DNA of 64,000 nucleotides from Voacanga thouarsii (Eukaryota > Streptophyta > Magnoliopsida > Gentianales > Apocynaceae). The stretch is from positions 1,364,001 through 1,428,000 of the forward strand of contig JANUWF010001272.1 of the NCBI GenBank assembly GCA_026120185.1, given 5' to 3'. The notes below the pieces were generated by a model that did not search any database, was not told the origin of the DNA, and saw nothing but the letters and a program-made list of their open reading frames with translations. Made by a program: the position numbers and the translations under genes. Within the stretch, counting starts at the first letter, position 1; the number at the start of each line of letters is the position of its first letter. Shown here one piece after another: positions 47,329-58,889 of this stretch.

Positions 47329-48393
47329 GTGAATGCGATTAAGATGGTACCAAGACGCCGAACAGTTTTGCATAGTAGAACGGTGCAGGAGAGTGCATCC
47401 TCCACCGCGGAGTTTAAACAGATACGTCGTTCCACCCCCGATGTGGAAGAGCACCTGCCAGGAGAGCAGGAGATAGCTTCGGAGAGGTCACGGGATGTGA
47501 CCATGGGTCAGGCCTTTGACAAGATGGCCTCAATCCTACAGAACCTGACTGAAAAGGTGGATAAGATGGCTAGAAAACCACTGCGGGGAGAGGATGAGGC
47601 CCTGGAGCGTTTCCTGAAGTTCTAGCCTCCCACATTCCAGGGGGAGGTGGAACAGGATGAGAAAGCCGAGCAATGGATTGAGCAGATGGAGGACATTTTC
47701 GCTACTCTGCAGTACTCGGAAGAGAGGATGGTGACGTTTGCTGCTTTTTGGCTAAGGGGACTGTCTCGGGCATGGTGGCAGCGAGTACGGGGTGATTGGG
47801 ATAAGGAGGAGCAGGAGTGGACCTGGGACGATTTTGCGGAAGCTTTCTGGGCTGAGTACATTCCTTGATGGGTAGCTGAGAAGAGGGAGGACGAATTCCA
47901 GACCCTCAGGCAGAGAGGCATGACTGTGGCCCAATACGCAGCCCGATTCATACAATTGTCCAAGTACTGTAAGTGCTTGGTAGACACGGAGCAGAAGCAC
48001 ACCTGGCAATTCATGAAGGGGCTAAGGCCAGATTTGAGGAAGGAGTTGGCTCCATCACCGCCAACGTCGTACACTGCCACTATGGACGCAGCTTCTCGGA
48101 CGGAGAACGAAGATCGGCACCGACCGGTGAACCGACCCTTCCAACCAAGTCATCCACCTATAAGGCCTTCAGGCAATAAGCGACCTACGGGTTCTATGCC
48201 GTGGGGAAATCGGGGTAAGCAGACTCGAGTGCCTGTAGTCGGATCAATGCAAGGCAGCCTGAACTACTGACTGTGTGGGAAGCGAGGCCACACCGAGAGA
48301 AATTGCTGGGGTAGTGGGGGTGTGAGAAGGTGTTTCAACTGCGGAGACCCAGGGCACTTGAGAAACATCTGCCCCAAACCCTTAAGGACTGAG
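47329..48393 (+). pseudogene. Tekay-type gag with zinc knuckle, four stops
   Basis: All in one frame: a Lys/Arg-rich N-terminus (MVPRRRTVLHSRTVQ from about 47344), the gag core (EKAEQWIEQMEDIFATLQYS, WLRGLSRAWWQRV, WDDFAEAFWAEYIP, FQTLRQRGMTVAQYAARFIQ, KHTWQFMKGLRPDLRKEL), then a Pro/Arg-rich linker. A first zinc knuckle at about 48260-48300 is damaged (Cys to Tyr and a stop). A second, CFNCGDPGHLRNIC (48331-48372), is an intact CX2CX4HX4C. Stops at 47623, 47866, 48268 and 48391 each replace single codons; at least CAG to TAG and CGA to TGA look like C-to-T changes. Confidence 0.9.
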
Positions 48394-48399
48394 TAGACC

Positions 48400-50370
48400 G
48401 TGTCGGCCCAACCAATGGGAGGAAATAGAGGCACCGCTGCTGGACCAGCCGGAGCGGGAGGCCTGAAGCCCCAGGTGAAGGCCAAAGTTTTTGCCCTGAG
48501 CCGAGAGGAAGTCGGAGCGAACGCCGCCGTGATCGAAGGTAACCTTTCTATTCAAGGTTGCCTTGTTAATGTTTTGATAGATCCAGGATCTACACACTCT
48601 TATATAAGTAAAGTATGTGCTTCACGTCTGGGCTAGGAAGGAAATGAGCTACCTTATACCCTAGTAGTTAGTTCCCCCTTGGGAAAGGTGGTGGAAGCAG
48701 GCAAGAAAATGGGAAGTTGCGGAGTTGAGGTTGGGAAGGAGATTCTGGAGGCCGACCTTATAATCCTGGCCATGGACGGTTATGACTTGATCTTGGGCAT
48801 GGACTGGTTGTCGAAGCACGGAGCTCGTGTGGACTGCAAGATTAAGACAGTGCAGTTTGTGAGACCTGGTCGGGATGTAATTGAATTCAATGGCAAGCGA
48901 GCGAAGGAACTGGAATTTCTTATTCTTTGGAGCTAAAGCCGGAAGTTGCTCAAGAAAGGATGTACGGGATATTTGGCGTATCTCCTAAACAAACCGAAAG
49001 ACCAGTGCAACTTGGAAAGTACGGAGGTAGTGAAAGACTTTTCGGATGTGTTCCCTACGGAGCTCACTTCCCTACCCCCTGAACGGGAAGTTGAGTTCAC
49101 TGTGGATCTGATTCCCGGAGCAGAACTGGTATCGAGAACCCCCTACCGGATGGCACCGACAGAGTTGAAGGAGTTGAAGGAGCAATTGGAAGAACTGCTA
49201 AGGCAAGGCTACATTCGGCCGAGTACGTCACCGTGGGGAGCCCCGGTGTTGTTTGTCAAGAAGAAAGATGGTACCTTGAGGCTATGTATCGACTATCGGG
49301 GACTGAACAATCTAACGATCAAGAATAAATACCCTCTACCCTTGATCGATGAGTTGTTTGATCAACTGCAAGGCGCTGCTTGTTTCTCGAAATTGGACCT
49401 ACGGCAAGGATACTATCAGGTGAGGATCAAAGAAGAAGACATTCCTAAGACTGCATTCAACACGCGGTATGGCCATTACGAATTTGTAGTAATGCCGTTC
49501 GGTGTAACCAACGCACCGGCAGTATTCATGGATTTGATGCATCGCATTTTTCAACCATACTTGGACAAGTTCGTGGTTATATTCATCGATGACATTTTGA
49601 TCTACTCCAAAAATCCGGAGGACCACGCGGAGCACTTAAAGTTGGTCCTAGAGAAGCTGAGGGAATTCAAGCTTTACGCTAAGTTCGGTAAGTGTGAGTT
49701 TTGGGTGAGCTCGGTGTCTTTCCTTGGTCACGTGATATCCAAGGAGGGGATCAAAGTGGACCCTGCTAAGGTAGAAGCCGTAGCTAATTGGAAATAACCG
49801 GAGAACATTACCGAGATACGAAGTTTCCTTGGGTTGGCCGGGTACTATCGGCGTTTCATTAAAAATTTCTCCACTTTAGCTTCACCGATGACACGATTGT
49901 TGAAGAAAGATGTCGTTTTTGCTTGGAGTGAGAAGTGCGAGAAGAGCTTCCAAGAACTTAAGAGGAGGTTGATTTCAGCACCCGTACTGAGCCTGCTCGA
50001 GGTTGATAAGCCCTATGCACTCTATACAGATGCATCCAAGGAAGGACTAGGAGCTGTGCTGATGCAGGAAGGGAAAGTCATAGCCTATGCATCTAGGAAG
50101 CTAAAGCCGCACGAAGTTAATTATCCCACGCATGACCTAGAGCTAGCAGCTATAGTGTTCGCCTTGAAGAAATGGCGACATTACTTGTATGGTGCACAAT
50201 ACGAGGTTTTCACGGACCATAAGAGTTTGAAATACATCTTCACGCAAAAGGACTTGAATCTCCGGCAGCGTAGGTGGATGGAGTTCCTGGAAGAATATAA
50301 GTGCCCTATTAACTATCATCCGGGTAAAGCGAATGTGGTAGCAGACGCTCTAAGTCGGAAGGTGAAAATG
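48400..50370 (+). pseudogene. Tekay-type protease, reverse transcriptase and RNase H
   Basis: Same frame as gag. The protease shows VNVLIDPGSTHSYIS (Asp-Pro-Gly where Asp-Ser-Gly is usual) and YDLILGMDWLSKHGARVDC. The RT (from 48946) shows [67 protein letters not shown] and FIDD as the catalytic box (49582-49593; both Asp kept). RNase H shows [50 protein letters not shown] and [13 protein letters not shown]. Stops lie at 48634, 48934 and 49795. The longest open pieces are 283 and 319 aa, so decay is recent. Confidence 0.92.
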
Positions 50371-51926
50371 GCACACTTGAGAATACGGGAGGTGTTGGCG
50401 AGTCCGGGATATCCTGGAGAAAGAGGCGCAAGTGCAAGAGAGGAAGATCTGCGTGAGCAACTTGACCCTGAAACCCGATCTGGACCAGGAAATTGTATCG
50501 GGTCAACGGGGCGGTACGAGATTTCAAACTTTCGGGGAGAAAGAGATCGCGAGAGGAGGAAGCGATTTCCGGACCGACGAGAAGGGAGTATTATACTTTC
50601 GGGACCGGATTTGTGTACCGGACATCCAAGACTTAAGGAAGAGGATATTGGACGAAGCGCACAAGAGCAAATACACCATACACCCTGGGGAGGTAAAGAT
50701 GTACCAAGACTTGAAGAGGAAATATTGGTGGGCTGGAATGAAGAGGGATGTAGTTCGGCATGTGTCAACCTGCCTGACATGCCAGAAGGTTAAGATGGAG
50801 CATAAGAAGTCTGCAGGTTTACTGCAACCGTTACCGATTCCCGAATGGAAATGGGAAGAGGTGACCATGGACTTTGTGATTGGCCTTCCGATGACCAAGT
50901 CACACAAAGATGCGATCTGGGTGGTAGTGGACCGATTGACCAAGACAGCGCATTTCATACCGGTAAACGTAAGGGACTCGATGGAAAAGTTGGCTCAGAC
51001 ATATACCCGAGAAATTGTAAGGTTGCATGGTGTACCGTCGAGCATCGTGTCGGATAGGGACCCTAGATTCACTTCAAGGTTACGGGGTAAGTTCCGGGAG
51101 TCCTTGGGCACGACCACTGAAATTCAGTACCTCTGCTCATCCGCAGACTGATGGTCAATCCGAAAGAGTCATTCAGATACTGGAAGACATGCTCCGAGCA
51201 TGTATCTTGGACTTTGGAGATAAGTGGATTGAGTCTTTACCGCATGCGGAGTTAGCATATAACAACAGCTATCAGGCGTCGATCGGAATGGCGCCGTACG
51301 AAGCACTGTATGGGCGAAAATGCCAAGTACCGATATACTGGGGATGGACAGAAGAAGGGAACGTTAAAAAGACTGGTGAAGTATGCATTCAGGAGATGAC
51401 CGACAAGATTAAGTTAATTCGGGAAAGGCTAAGGGCAGCGCAAAGCAGACAGAAAAGTTATGCAGACACTAGGAGGAGGGAATTGGAGTTCCAAGTAGGT
51501 GACCGTGCATTCTTGAAGTTGACTCCTAGTAGAGGAATCCTGAAACATCCGAGGGGAGGGAAGTTGAGTCCTAGGTATTTGGGACCATTCCCGATATTGG
51601 AGAAAATTGGACCGGTTGCCTACCGATTGGATCTACCTGATGGCCTAACCGGGATGCATGACGTATTCCATGTCTCTCAGTTGAAAAGGTACAATCCCGA
51701 TCCGAGTCATGTACTCAATGAGGAACCGTTGGAGTTGCAACCCAATCTGAGTTATGTGGAGAGACCCGTCAAGATCTTGGAGCGGAGTATTAAGACGCTC
51801 CGAAACAAGCAGATACCCATGGTGAAGATACTTTGGGATCATCATGGAGCACAGGATGCAACGTGGGAAACGGAGGAATGGTTAAGACGGAAGTATCCGG
51901 GTATGCTCGAAGGGTATGAAATCTGA
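50371..51926 (+). pseudogene. Tekay-type integrase with C-terminal chromodomain
   Basis: Two frameshifts (about 50400-50430 and 51085-51115) divide it. The zinc-binding domain shows [20 protein letters not shown] and [13 protein letters not shown]. The core shows MDFVIGLPMTKSHKDAIWVV (Asp), SSIVSDRDPRF (Asp) and, past the second shift, SAHPQTDGQSERVIQ (Glu). LAYNNSYQASIGMAPYEALY and the GPFPILEKIGPVAYRLDLP module follow. The last 60 residues (VERPVKILERSIKTLRNKQI, ILWDHHGAQDATWETEEWL) form a chromodomain, which in chromoviruses directs insertion to chromatin with specific histone marks (established knowledge). It ends at 51926, 35 bases before the 3' LTR. Confidence 0.92.
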
Positions 51927-51947
51927 ATTTCGGGACGAAATTCTCTT

Positions 51948-51960
51948 AAGGGGGAGGGGA
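51948..51960 (+). promoter_or_regulatory. Polypurine tract of Tekay-type element
   Basis: aagggggagggga directly precedes the 3' LTR start TGTAATACCC. Confidence 0.92.
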
Positions 51961-54900
51961 TGTAATACCCAGCCCAAAACCACCTCTGACTATAGGAAAA
52001 AGTCATGCATTGCATAGTATCTTGCATTTTATGTGGTAGCTAGAATAATTTTTATTTGCATGGATGCATGTGAATTTTTCCGTTGCTCTTGCATTTGAAT
52101 TAATTGATGTGAAATAGTTGTGTTTTTAAAGACTTGGTTAAGGGAGGTTTGATCGAAGATTTGGAAGGATGAGTATTGGGGTGGTAAGAACTTCTTGTAG
52201 AAAAATTAGCATTGGAGTTGTTTTGGAATAGCGAGGAGGTTGATGATTTCCTTTGGTGACTCGAGTTCGAATCCTACCTTCTGTGAAGTTAGTTTCTTTT
52301 CTTGAAATTCTTTTCCTTAGACCATTTCTTATCTTGGCCGAAAAAGAATCTAGCTATCCTAGAGAATTTTTAGTATTTTTACTCCAAGGAAATAAGTCTC
52401 TATATTTATTTCCTAAATTCAAGGACTTTGATGTGAATAAAGCTCACCTTTAATTTTCAGCTTGTGTCCTTTAGGATTTTCGAAAAAACCCTAGCTAGTA
52501 ATTAAAATATTAGCTTGATTTTAGCTAGATAGATGTTGCCATGGATAGGTGGAATTAATGAGTCCTTTTCCTAGTAGGAAATCTTGTTGATTTTAATCCT
52601 AGAATGTTAGCTAAAAATCTGGAAAAAAATTCCAGCAAGTGCCGCCACTTCTTGGAGGACTTTTAGTTCAATCCAAACTCTTCTAGGACTAATCCTATCC
52701 AAATCCTTGATAAAATCAGATTTTATTTCAATCCAAATTCAACTAGGATTTTCTTCCTTTTCCTAGCTGAATTTCGACAGCTTTGTATCAACATAAGCTG
52801 TCCGAAATTCCAGCCCTTCTTAGCTACAATCCAACTATATAAATCCTAGCTCAACAAACCTAAATATTCCTCATCAATTCAGGGTACCTTAGCTGCACAA
52901 ACCAGAATTTCTATCACCAAAAACTACTGATTTTCGGCAGCTTGGAAACCAGAAAAATTCGGTCAGCTTGCACAGAATTTTCGTCCAGCTGTGCACTCCA
53001 AAACACACGAAATTTTTCACTCCAAAACCTACCAAAACTCCTTGTTGATTAAGCCAATTTCAGCACCCAATACCGTCACCTTTTCTTTGGAAATTTCGGC
53101 AGAATTACAGCCTGAACAATCCAGAATTTCTTCTCCTTTTGTTCAGCGATTTCGCACAGTTTGCACAGGATTTTTCAGTCATCAAAACTCACTCAAACTC
53201 TTCCTTGTTTGGTCAAAATTCTGGACACATTCAGACTTCCTTTGGGCAGTATTTCGGCCAGCATAAAGGAGCAAAATTGCAGAACCTTTTCCTCCATAAA
53301 ACTCACCTAATAATCGGCAGCAAGCAGACGCGCGCAAGCTGAAATTTCGCCTTTGCTGTCCAAGGAACCTAAAGCCATTAGGAGTCTATCTAAACATCAC
53401 CATCTAACCCTAAACCAATCTTCTCCAATTTTAAATCACAGCAACCGTCTACCCTCTCCATTCTACCCGAAAATTTCAGCAACTTCTCTCTGCAAATTTT
53501 CGAAAATACAAGAGTTATTCTAAGCCAAAAGTCAAACACACCTTAAGGTAAGCACAAATCCTTTCAACCTCTTGATGTCGTTTTCTCTAATAATTCTTTT
53601 CTCTTTCTTCTACCCTTAAATCACGCCCTATAGAGGCTGATTTCCTCTTCTTCCTAAATTTTCGGTCAACTGAAGCAAAGGAGGTATCTTATCTCTTCTT
53701 CTCAAGCGAACTCGGGATGATCACCATAGGAGCATCGAAATCTCATTACCCGGTAGTTGCAAGGTAAGGGAATACCCTCCCTTGATGTCGAAAGTAAAGT
53801 TTAATGGTGTTTATTAGCGAGATAAACATGTGGTCGTAGTATTTGATCTTTGGGGATTGAATAGTTTACTTGGAATGAAATAGGGGATTGCGAATTATTA
53901 TGAAAATAAATGGGATTAGAGCATGTTTGAATTAATTGAGACCTTGATCATGATAATATATGGTTTAGATCAGGAGGATAATTGAGGAAAGCCAGCTCTG
54001 AATTTATCGCATTTATCTGAGGCATATCAAGTAAATCCTTGCATAAACTCTTTTATTAAATGTTGTGATGGTAAGTGCTTTTATAAACTGTTTTGTTAAA
54101 GGTTGTGATGGCGAGTCCATGTTGTGAAGCTTTGTAAAGCTATTGTTAAATTGTGTTTGCTTGGGTTGTAAATGTGGATATTTATTCTTTAAACGATTTT
54201 GTCAAACTAACGGTTTTTAGCAAGAAAACTCTATTCTTTTCCTTAAATTTTTAGAAATCTCTTTAAAAGAAAACCACGTTTTACAAAGCCAAGGTTTGAA
54301 AATATTTTGAATCAGGAATTGACAGATATGTTCGTTGAGTACTCAATAAGGGTAGGCTAACAATACTAGTCTTGGAGGGCTAGCGTAAGTCTTCTGGCAG
54401 GAGGCCACCTCCAGAAGATGAACTCTGCTTGAAAAGGCGACAGTATTGGTTGTCTGGCCTGTCCGAGCTAGCATTATGCCTGAAAGGTATTATTTATATT
54501 CCCGGCATGGACACCCGGATGGTTTTGTTGGGTGTAGAGAGTGAGGAGTATCTCACCCGGTGGGCTGTACACTCACCTTGATCAGAACGCCCAACGTGTG
54601 GTAATCTGGTCCGGACAAGGTGCACAAAGTGTGGTGCCTTGGCCAATTTGTTCTCATGGAGCCCAACGTGTGGTGACATGACTTTTATCCGACTGGAGGA
54701 TTTATTTTGGACAAAGTGTGTCAATGAGGAAAAATCTCACACCGTTTTACATCATGTTTTCAGGGGATAGACTGTGCTGAGTCAGCGGGGCATGTAATAG
54801 TTGAAGCTTTTGTTATTTTCTCTATCCATTCTAGGAGATATTTATTGCTTATGCTTCTAAACAATATTTTATTTTATTCCGTTTTGCTCCGAATTGAGCC

Positions 54901-55048
54901 TGATGTAATAAGAATATTTCTTTATTTATCTAAGTTGATCCTTTTGGAGATTGCCTTTATATTTTATACCTCGTTCTAAAGACCCCTTGTCCTACGGGAC
55001 AGGGCGACATCCTCGCCCTTTTAGGGTACGTAGTCGTAGGGTGTTACA
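51961..55048 (+). mobile_element. 3' LTR of nested Tekay-type gypsy element
   Basis: TGTAATACCCAGCCC to GTAGGGTGTTACA, 3088 bp. It lacks about 122 bases present in the 5' LTR (46322-46443), the gap lying near 54735, and an 8-base piece near 52690. It is followed by TSD ggtag (55049-55053). It carries its own copy of the tRNA-like module at 52216-52278. Confidence 0.95.
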
Positions 55049-55053
55049 GGTAG

Positions 55054-56555
55054 TCTTGATCCTCAATGGCTTGTGAACTCAAAGACCTTCTAGTGACTCC
55101 CACCAAAGAGTATTCTTGTCCAACAACTTCTCCCTCATCACTCTCCTCATCTCCATTTCCCTCTTGGTCTCATTGGTATCTTTCTCCCTATTCCTCTTCG
55201 TCGGTAGAGACCTCACCATTGGGATTAGTATACATTGCTCTCTTGCTTAGACACTCATGGGAAGTGTGTCCATATCCAAGGCACATAAAGTATTTGATAT
55301 CTCTATTCCTTTGTGGCCTCTCCATGGCTTTCCCTTTGTTCTTATTCCATCATTCCCTAGGTTTCTAATCCTCCTTAGGCTTCCATTCTTCCCTAGGTTT
55401 CCAAGCTTCCCTAGGTTTGTTGAAGTCTCTTTGAAATGGCTTAGGGGCTTCATCCTTCTTAGTTGGCACCTTGCTAGTTGTGTTGGGGTTTGGAAGTGTT
55501 TGTTTAGTAAATGCCCTTCTCTCTAATTGCCTTTCAATCTTCATGGCGGCATGTACCATATCCTCCAATCGATCATAGAGGTGCAATTCCACCAAATTGG
55601 CAATCTCCCTATTTAATCCTCCCAAAAACCTTGCTCTTGTTGCTCTAGGATCTTCATGGATTTGAGCTCTCATCAATATGACTTCCATCTCCTTATGATA
55701 ATCTTCCACACTTTTGTTCCCTTGCTTGAGTGATTGGAGCCTTTGGTAGAGATCATTATAGTAATGGTGTGGTATAAACCTTACTTTCATCATATCTTTC
55801 AATAAATTCCAACTTGCCACGGTTTCCACTCCCATTTGCCTCATTTGAGCACTAACTTACTCCCACCATACCAAAGCATACTCCGAGAAACCCAAAATAG
55901 CCAACCTCACTTTTGACCTCTCACTATAAGTATGGCATTCTAGGAATATCTCCATCTTGCTTTCCCACTCAAAATAAGCTTCGCGGTCACTCTTGCCATA
56001 AAATATGGATACTTTCAATTTAATATGGCTCAACTCCCTTTCCACATCATTTCCTTCTCTCCTTCCTCCTCTATTACCCAATCCTCTAGGTTGTTCCCCA
56101 AAGACCTCAACATTTTCTCCTTTATACCACTTATCGACTCCCTCAAATTCTCTTTCTAGCCCCCTTAGATTATTTCCCCCATTCCTTCTTTGTCCTATAC
56201 CTCATCCTCCTCTTATTCCCTGAACTCCCCCTTTTATAGGAGTTTGTTGGAATCTTCCAATTGAATGTTCGTCCCATTCTTCCCCTTGTTGGGCATGTAA
56301 TGGAGGAGTGTGGGCATCGCCATCCCTCATTCTAGGGCTAGGTGCTTCAAATTGTTCTTGACCCCTCCTTTGTGCAATGGTAGAAAATTGGCCAAGATGG
56401 TTTATCAACTCCCTTGTCAGGTTTTGAAATTCCCTTTGCATAGTTCTCATCATGACTTGCAAGTCCTCACGCAATCCCCTAGCATCAATGGGTTCTTCTT
56501 AAGGTCTACTAGGTCCACTTGCGTTAGGCCTAGAGATCTCTTGTTCATGGTCCAT
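55054..56555 (-). pseudogene. Gypsy gag of the minus-strand host element
   Basis: The start codon chosen is at 56555 (MDHEQEISRPNASGPSRP, then a stop). The core reads LREDLQVMMRTMQREFQNLT, VERELSHIKLKVSIFYGKSD, REAYFEWESKMEIFLECHTY, LAILGFSEYALVWWE, NLLKDMMKVRFIPHHYYNDL, QGNKSVEDYHKEMEVILMRA and RATRARFLGGLNREIANLVE, the canonical retrotransposon gag domain. A Lys/Pro-rich linker leads to a zinc knuckle near 55250-55290 reading YFMCLGYGHTSHEC, where the first Cys seems to be Tyr. Stops occur near 56500, 56200, 55855 and 55364. The nested element cuts the frame at 55053. Confidence 0.87.
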
Positions 56556-57440
56556 GGTGGTAGAATATTTACTTGTCTATACATGTAAAATAAGAGATTA
56601 GAAAGAAAAATCGATCCTCACTGCACTTCCTTGCGTGTTAGCTCTCAAGGTTAATCACTCCACCCTCGTGTTTACTCTCTTAGGCTCTTTTGATAATAGG
56701 CTCTCCCTCTTGCCTTTTTCTCAACACTCAAGCCTTCTTGTTCAATCCCAATTCTCCCCAATAGCTGAAGATTTAGTCCAGCTAAGTGAATCACACAAAT
56801 CAAAAGGAATTTCTGAATAGTGGGTCATAGGGGAATTTCAACGAACACTTGTTGGGCACCTCCAAGCAATCAAATTTTAAGCCAAGAATTTCAAGAAAAA
56901 TGGACTCAATCAACTCAAGAGCAAGCACTAGATGCAAAAGGACACTTCTAAGTAAGAAATAAAAAAGAATTATCAAGAACAAAGAAAATAAGAACAACTA
57001 GAACTAGGATGATGACGAACAAGATGATCACAAAGGTGCAATAGAAAATTTGAGTTCAATAGACATGGAATTTAATAATTTAGTGATATACTAAGCCACA
57101 AAATCCCAAGGAATAAAAATCAAGAATCAAAGTTCCCAACTATAGCCAAAAACACTCTCATGGAACATTTATCAAACACCTTGGCTGCAATCTCATCACT
57201 CAAGAGCAACCAGAATTTTCACCCATATTCAAGCCAAATTTCAACACAATCACAAGATAAATTTGTATCTAAGGATTATAATAACATCAAGGAGAAATTT
57301 CCTAATAGAAAAATCAAGATACAACAAAAATTTTAAAACCTTTTTGGAGCAAGTTTCTGAGTTACGAGATTTTTTGTTTTCTTCACTTTGTAGGGCTCCT
57401 TTTTCTTGTTTTCAAGCTTTGATGAGAATCAAGCTTAACC

Positions 57441-57456
57441 TGTCTTTGATACCAAA
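57441..57456 (-). promoter_or_regulatory. Primer-binding site of minus-strand gypsy element
   Basis: On the minus strand TTGGTATCAAAGACAG, close to the initiator Met PBS (TGGTATCAGAGC). It lies six bases from the LTR edge at 57462. The leader between it and gag (56556-57440) has no ORF of note. Confidence 0.75.
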
Positions 57457-57461
57457 CTCTT

Positions 57462-58438
57462 TGATACGAATCTTGTGTGGCTTTTCTTGATGTTGAGGTG
57501 TTTTGGGTGGCTATGTGTTCAGCTCAAACAAAGGGAACTAAAACAGGGACTTTTCTTGTGACAAAAGGATAACGTAACATAACTACCTACACTCTTTCAA
57601 ACCCTTGAAGAACAAAGCCTTAAAAACCCTCAAGATGAGTAGAAAGTTCTACTATATTCTCACCCTAATATCCTTGAAGCAACAAAGGCAAGCAAGAACA
57701 AATAGAATAGAGAAGATAGGCACCCAAATATTGAATTTCAAACAAACCTTAGAAGAACAACACAACTAAGACCCATTCAAAGAAGACAACATTGGATTAT
57801 CCAAAAGATTTAGAGACTTTTACAAAAGGAGGAAAAACCTTTAAGCTTGGTCTTGAACAAGATGAACAAGGAGGCTAGGGCCTCTCAAGATTCTCTCTCA
57901 AATTTGAATTAAAGTGAAGTGTGTTATCTTGTGAAATAAATAAAGGTGCTATTTATACTATCCTAACCCTAGCTAAGTAATCCCTAAGGTTTAATTACAG
58001 TTTAGAGTCAAAATAAGTCTTTACAAACACTTAAAAGTGAAGAAAGGTGGAGAAAAGCATTAAAATGCGGAGCAATCGGCGGTGGCCCATGGGAAAGCCA
58101 GCGCCGGTTTGGTTCTATCTTCGGTCGGTTCTCATTTGCTTGAGTGTTGGTTTTGGACAGAATGGAACCAGCGCCGGTTTGGCTGCATGAAGCCGGCACT
58201 GGTTGTCCTCTGGAAGCCTCCTTGTCAAATTTCATCCTTTTTTGCTGACGGCTTAAGTTGTTATTGGGGTCCTTCGCGGATGGCCATCAACACGAACTCT
58301 TGGCTTGCTTCCTCAACCCTCCAATCCTCCTTCATCCTCAAGCATTGTTTGATGATCAATTGAAAATCATCTTGAAGCTTCTTAGTCCTCGCTCTAGTAA
58401 TCGGTCCTTGTCCTCCATGATGAAGTGGAGTCTCATTA
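57462..58438 (-). mobile_element. 5' LTR of minus-strand gypsy element
   Basis: Plus-strand TGATACGAATC to GGAGTCTCATTA, 977 bp; partner of 39198-40198. About 27 bases with one gccggtgccgg word are missing relative to the partner near 58105. TSD catag follows (58439-58443). Confidence 0.93.
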
Positions 58439-58889
58439 CATAGTATAGGAAATTAATGAGTATTGATCCTCAAAAAATAAGTACACTCTAATCACTTTTC
58501 ATCTATTGTCTAAGCTCTAAATATATGGAAAAGATAAAATAAATCTTAAGTAAAATATATATAAATATGAGGAAGAGAAAACATGTACTCAGATAGAATT
58601 TTTCAAAGAAATAACCATGATCAAATTTCAATTATTACAATCAATTTTTCATCCTAGCATCATGAAGGAAATAGCACGTAGATTCCACTTCTTTCCCAAG
58701 TTATAGATTCACTATCTTTCTAACTATTTTAGTAGATTTCCCAATCTCACTAAAACAACAAAAAAGATGCATAAAGAATAATTCCTTAGAAAATACTCCT
58801 ATTCTCTAGGTGATGTTAAGGTATAAAATCAATCAATATTCCTATTTTCTAGGTGACATAAGCCAACCTTTGATTACTTAAGTTCAATT
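58439..58889 (-). mobile_element. LARD-type LTR relic, right flank of gypsy insertion
   Basis: Continues the 39125-39197 relic. Phrases such as 'catcatgaaggaaatagcacgtagattccac' (58660-58690) match 32483-32515, and 'ttctaggtgat' recurs as in 32620. It ends where CACTACC begins. Confidence 0.6.

Noticed and set aside
55066..55526. Plus-strand ORFs rich in Ser/Pro/Phe over gag
   Set aside because: Complement of the Lys/Pro-rich gag linker on the minus strand.
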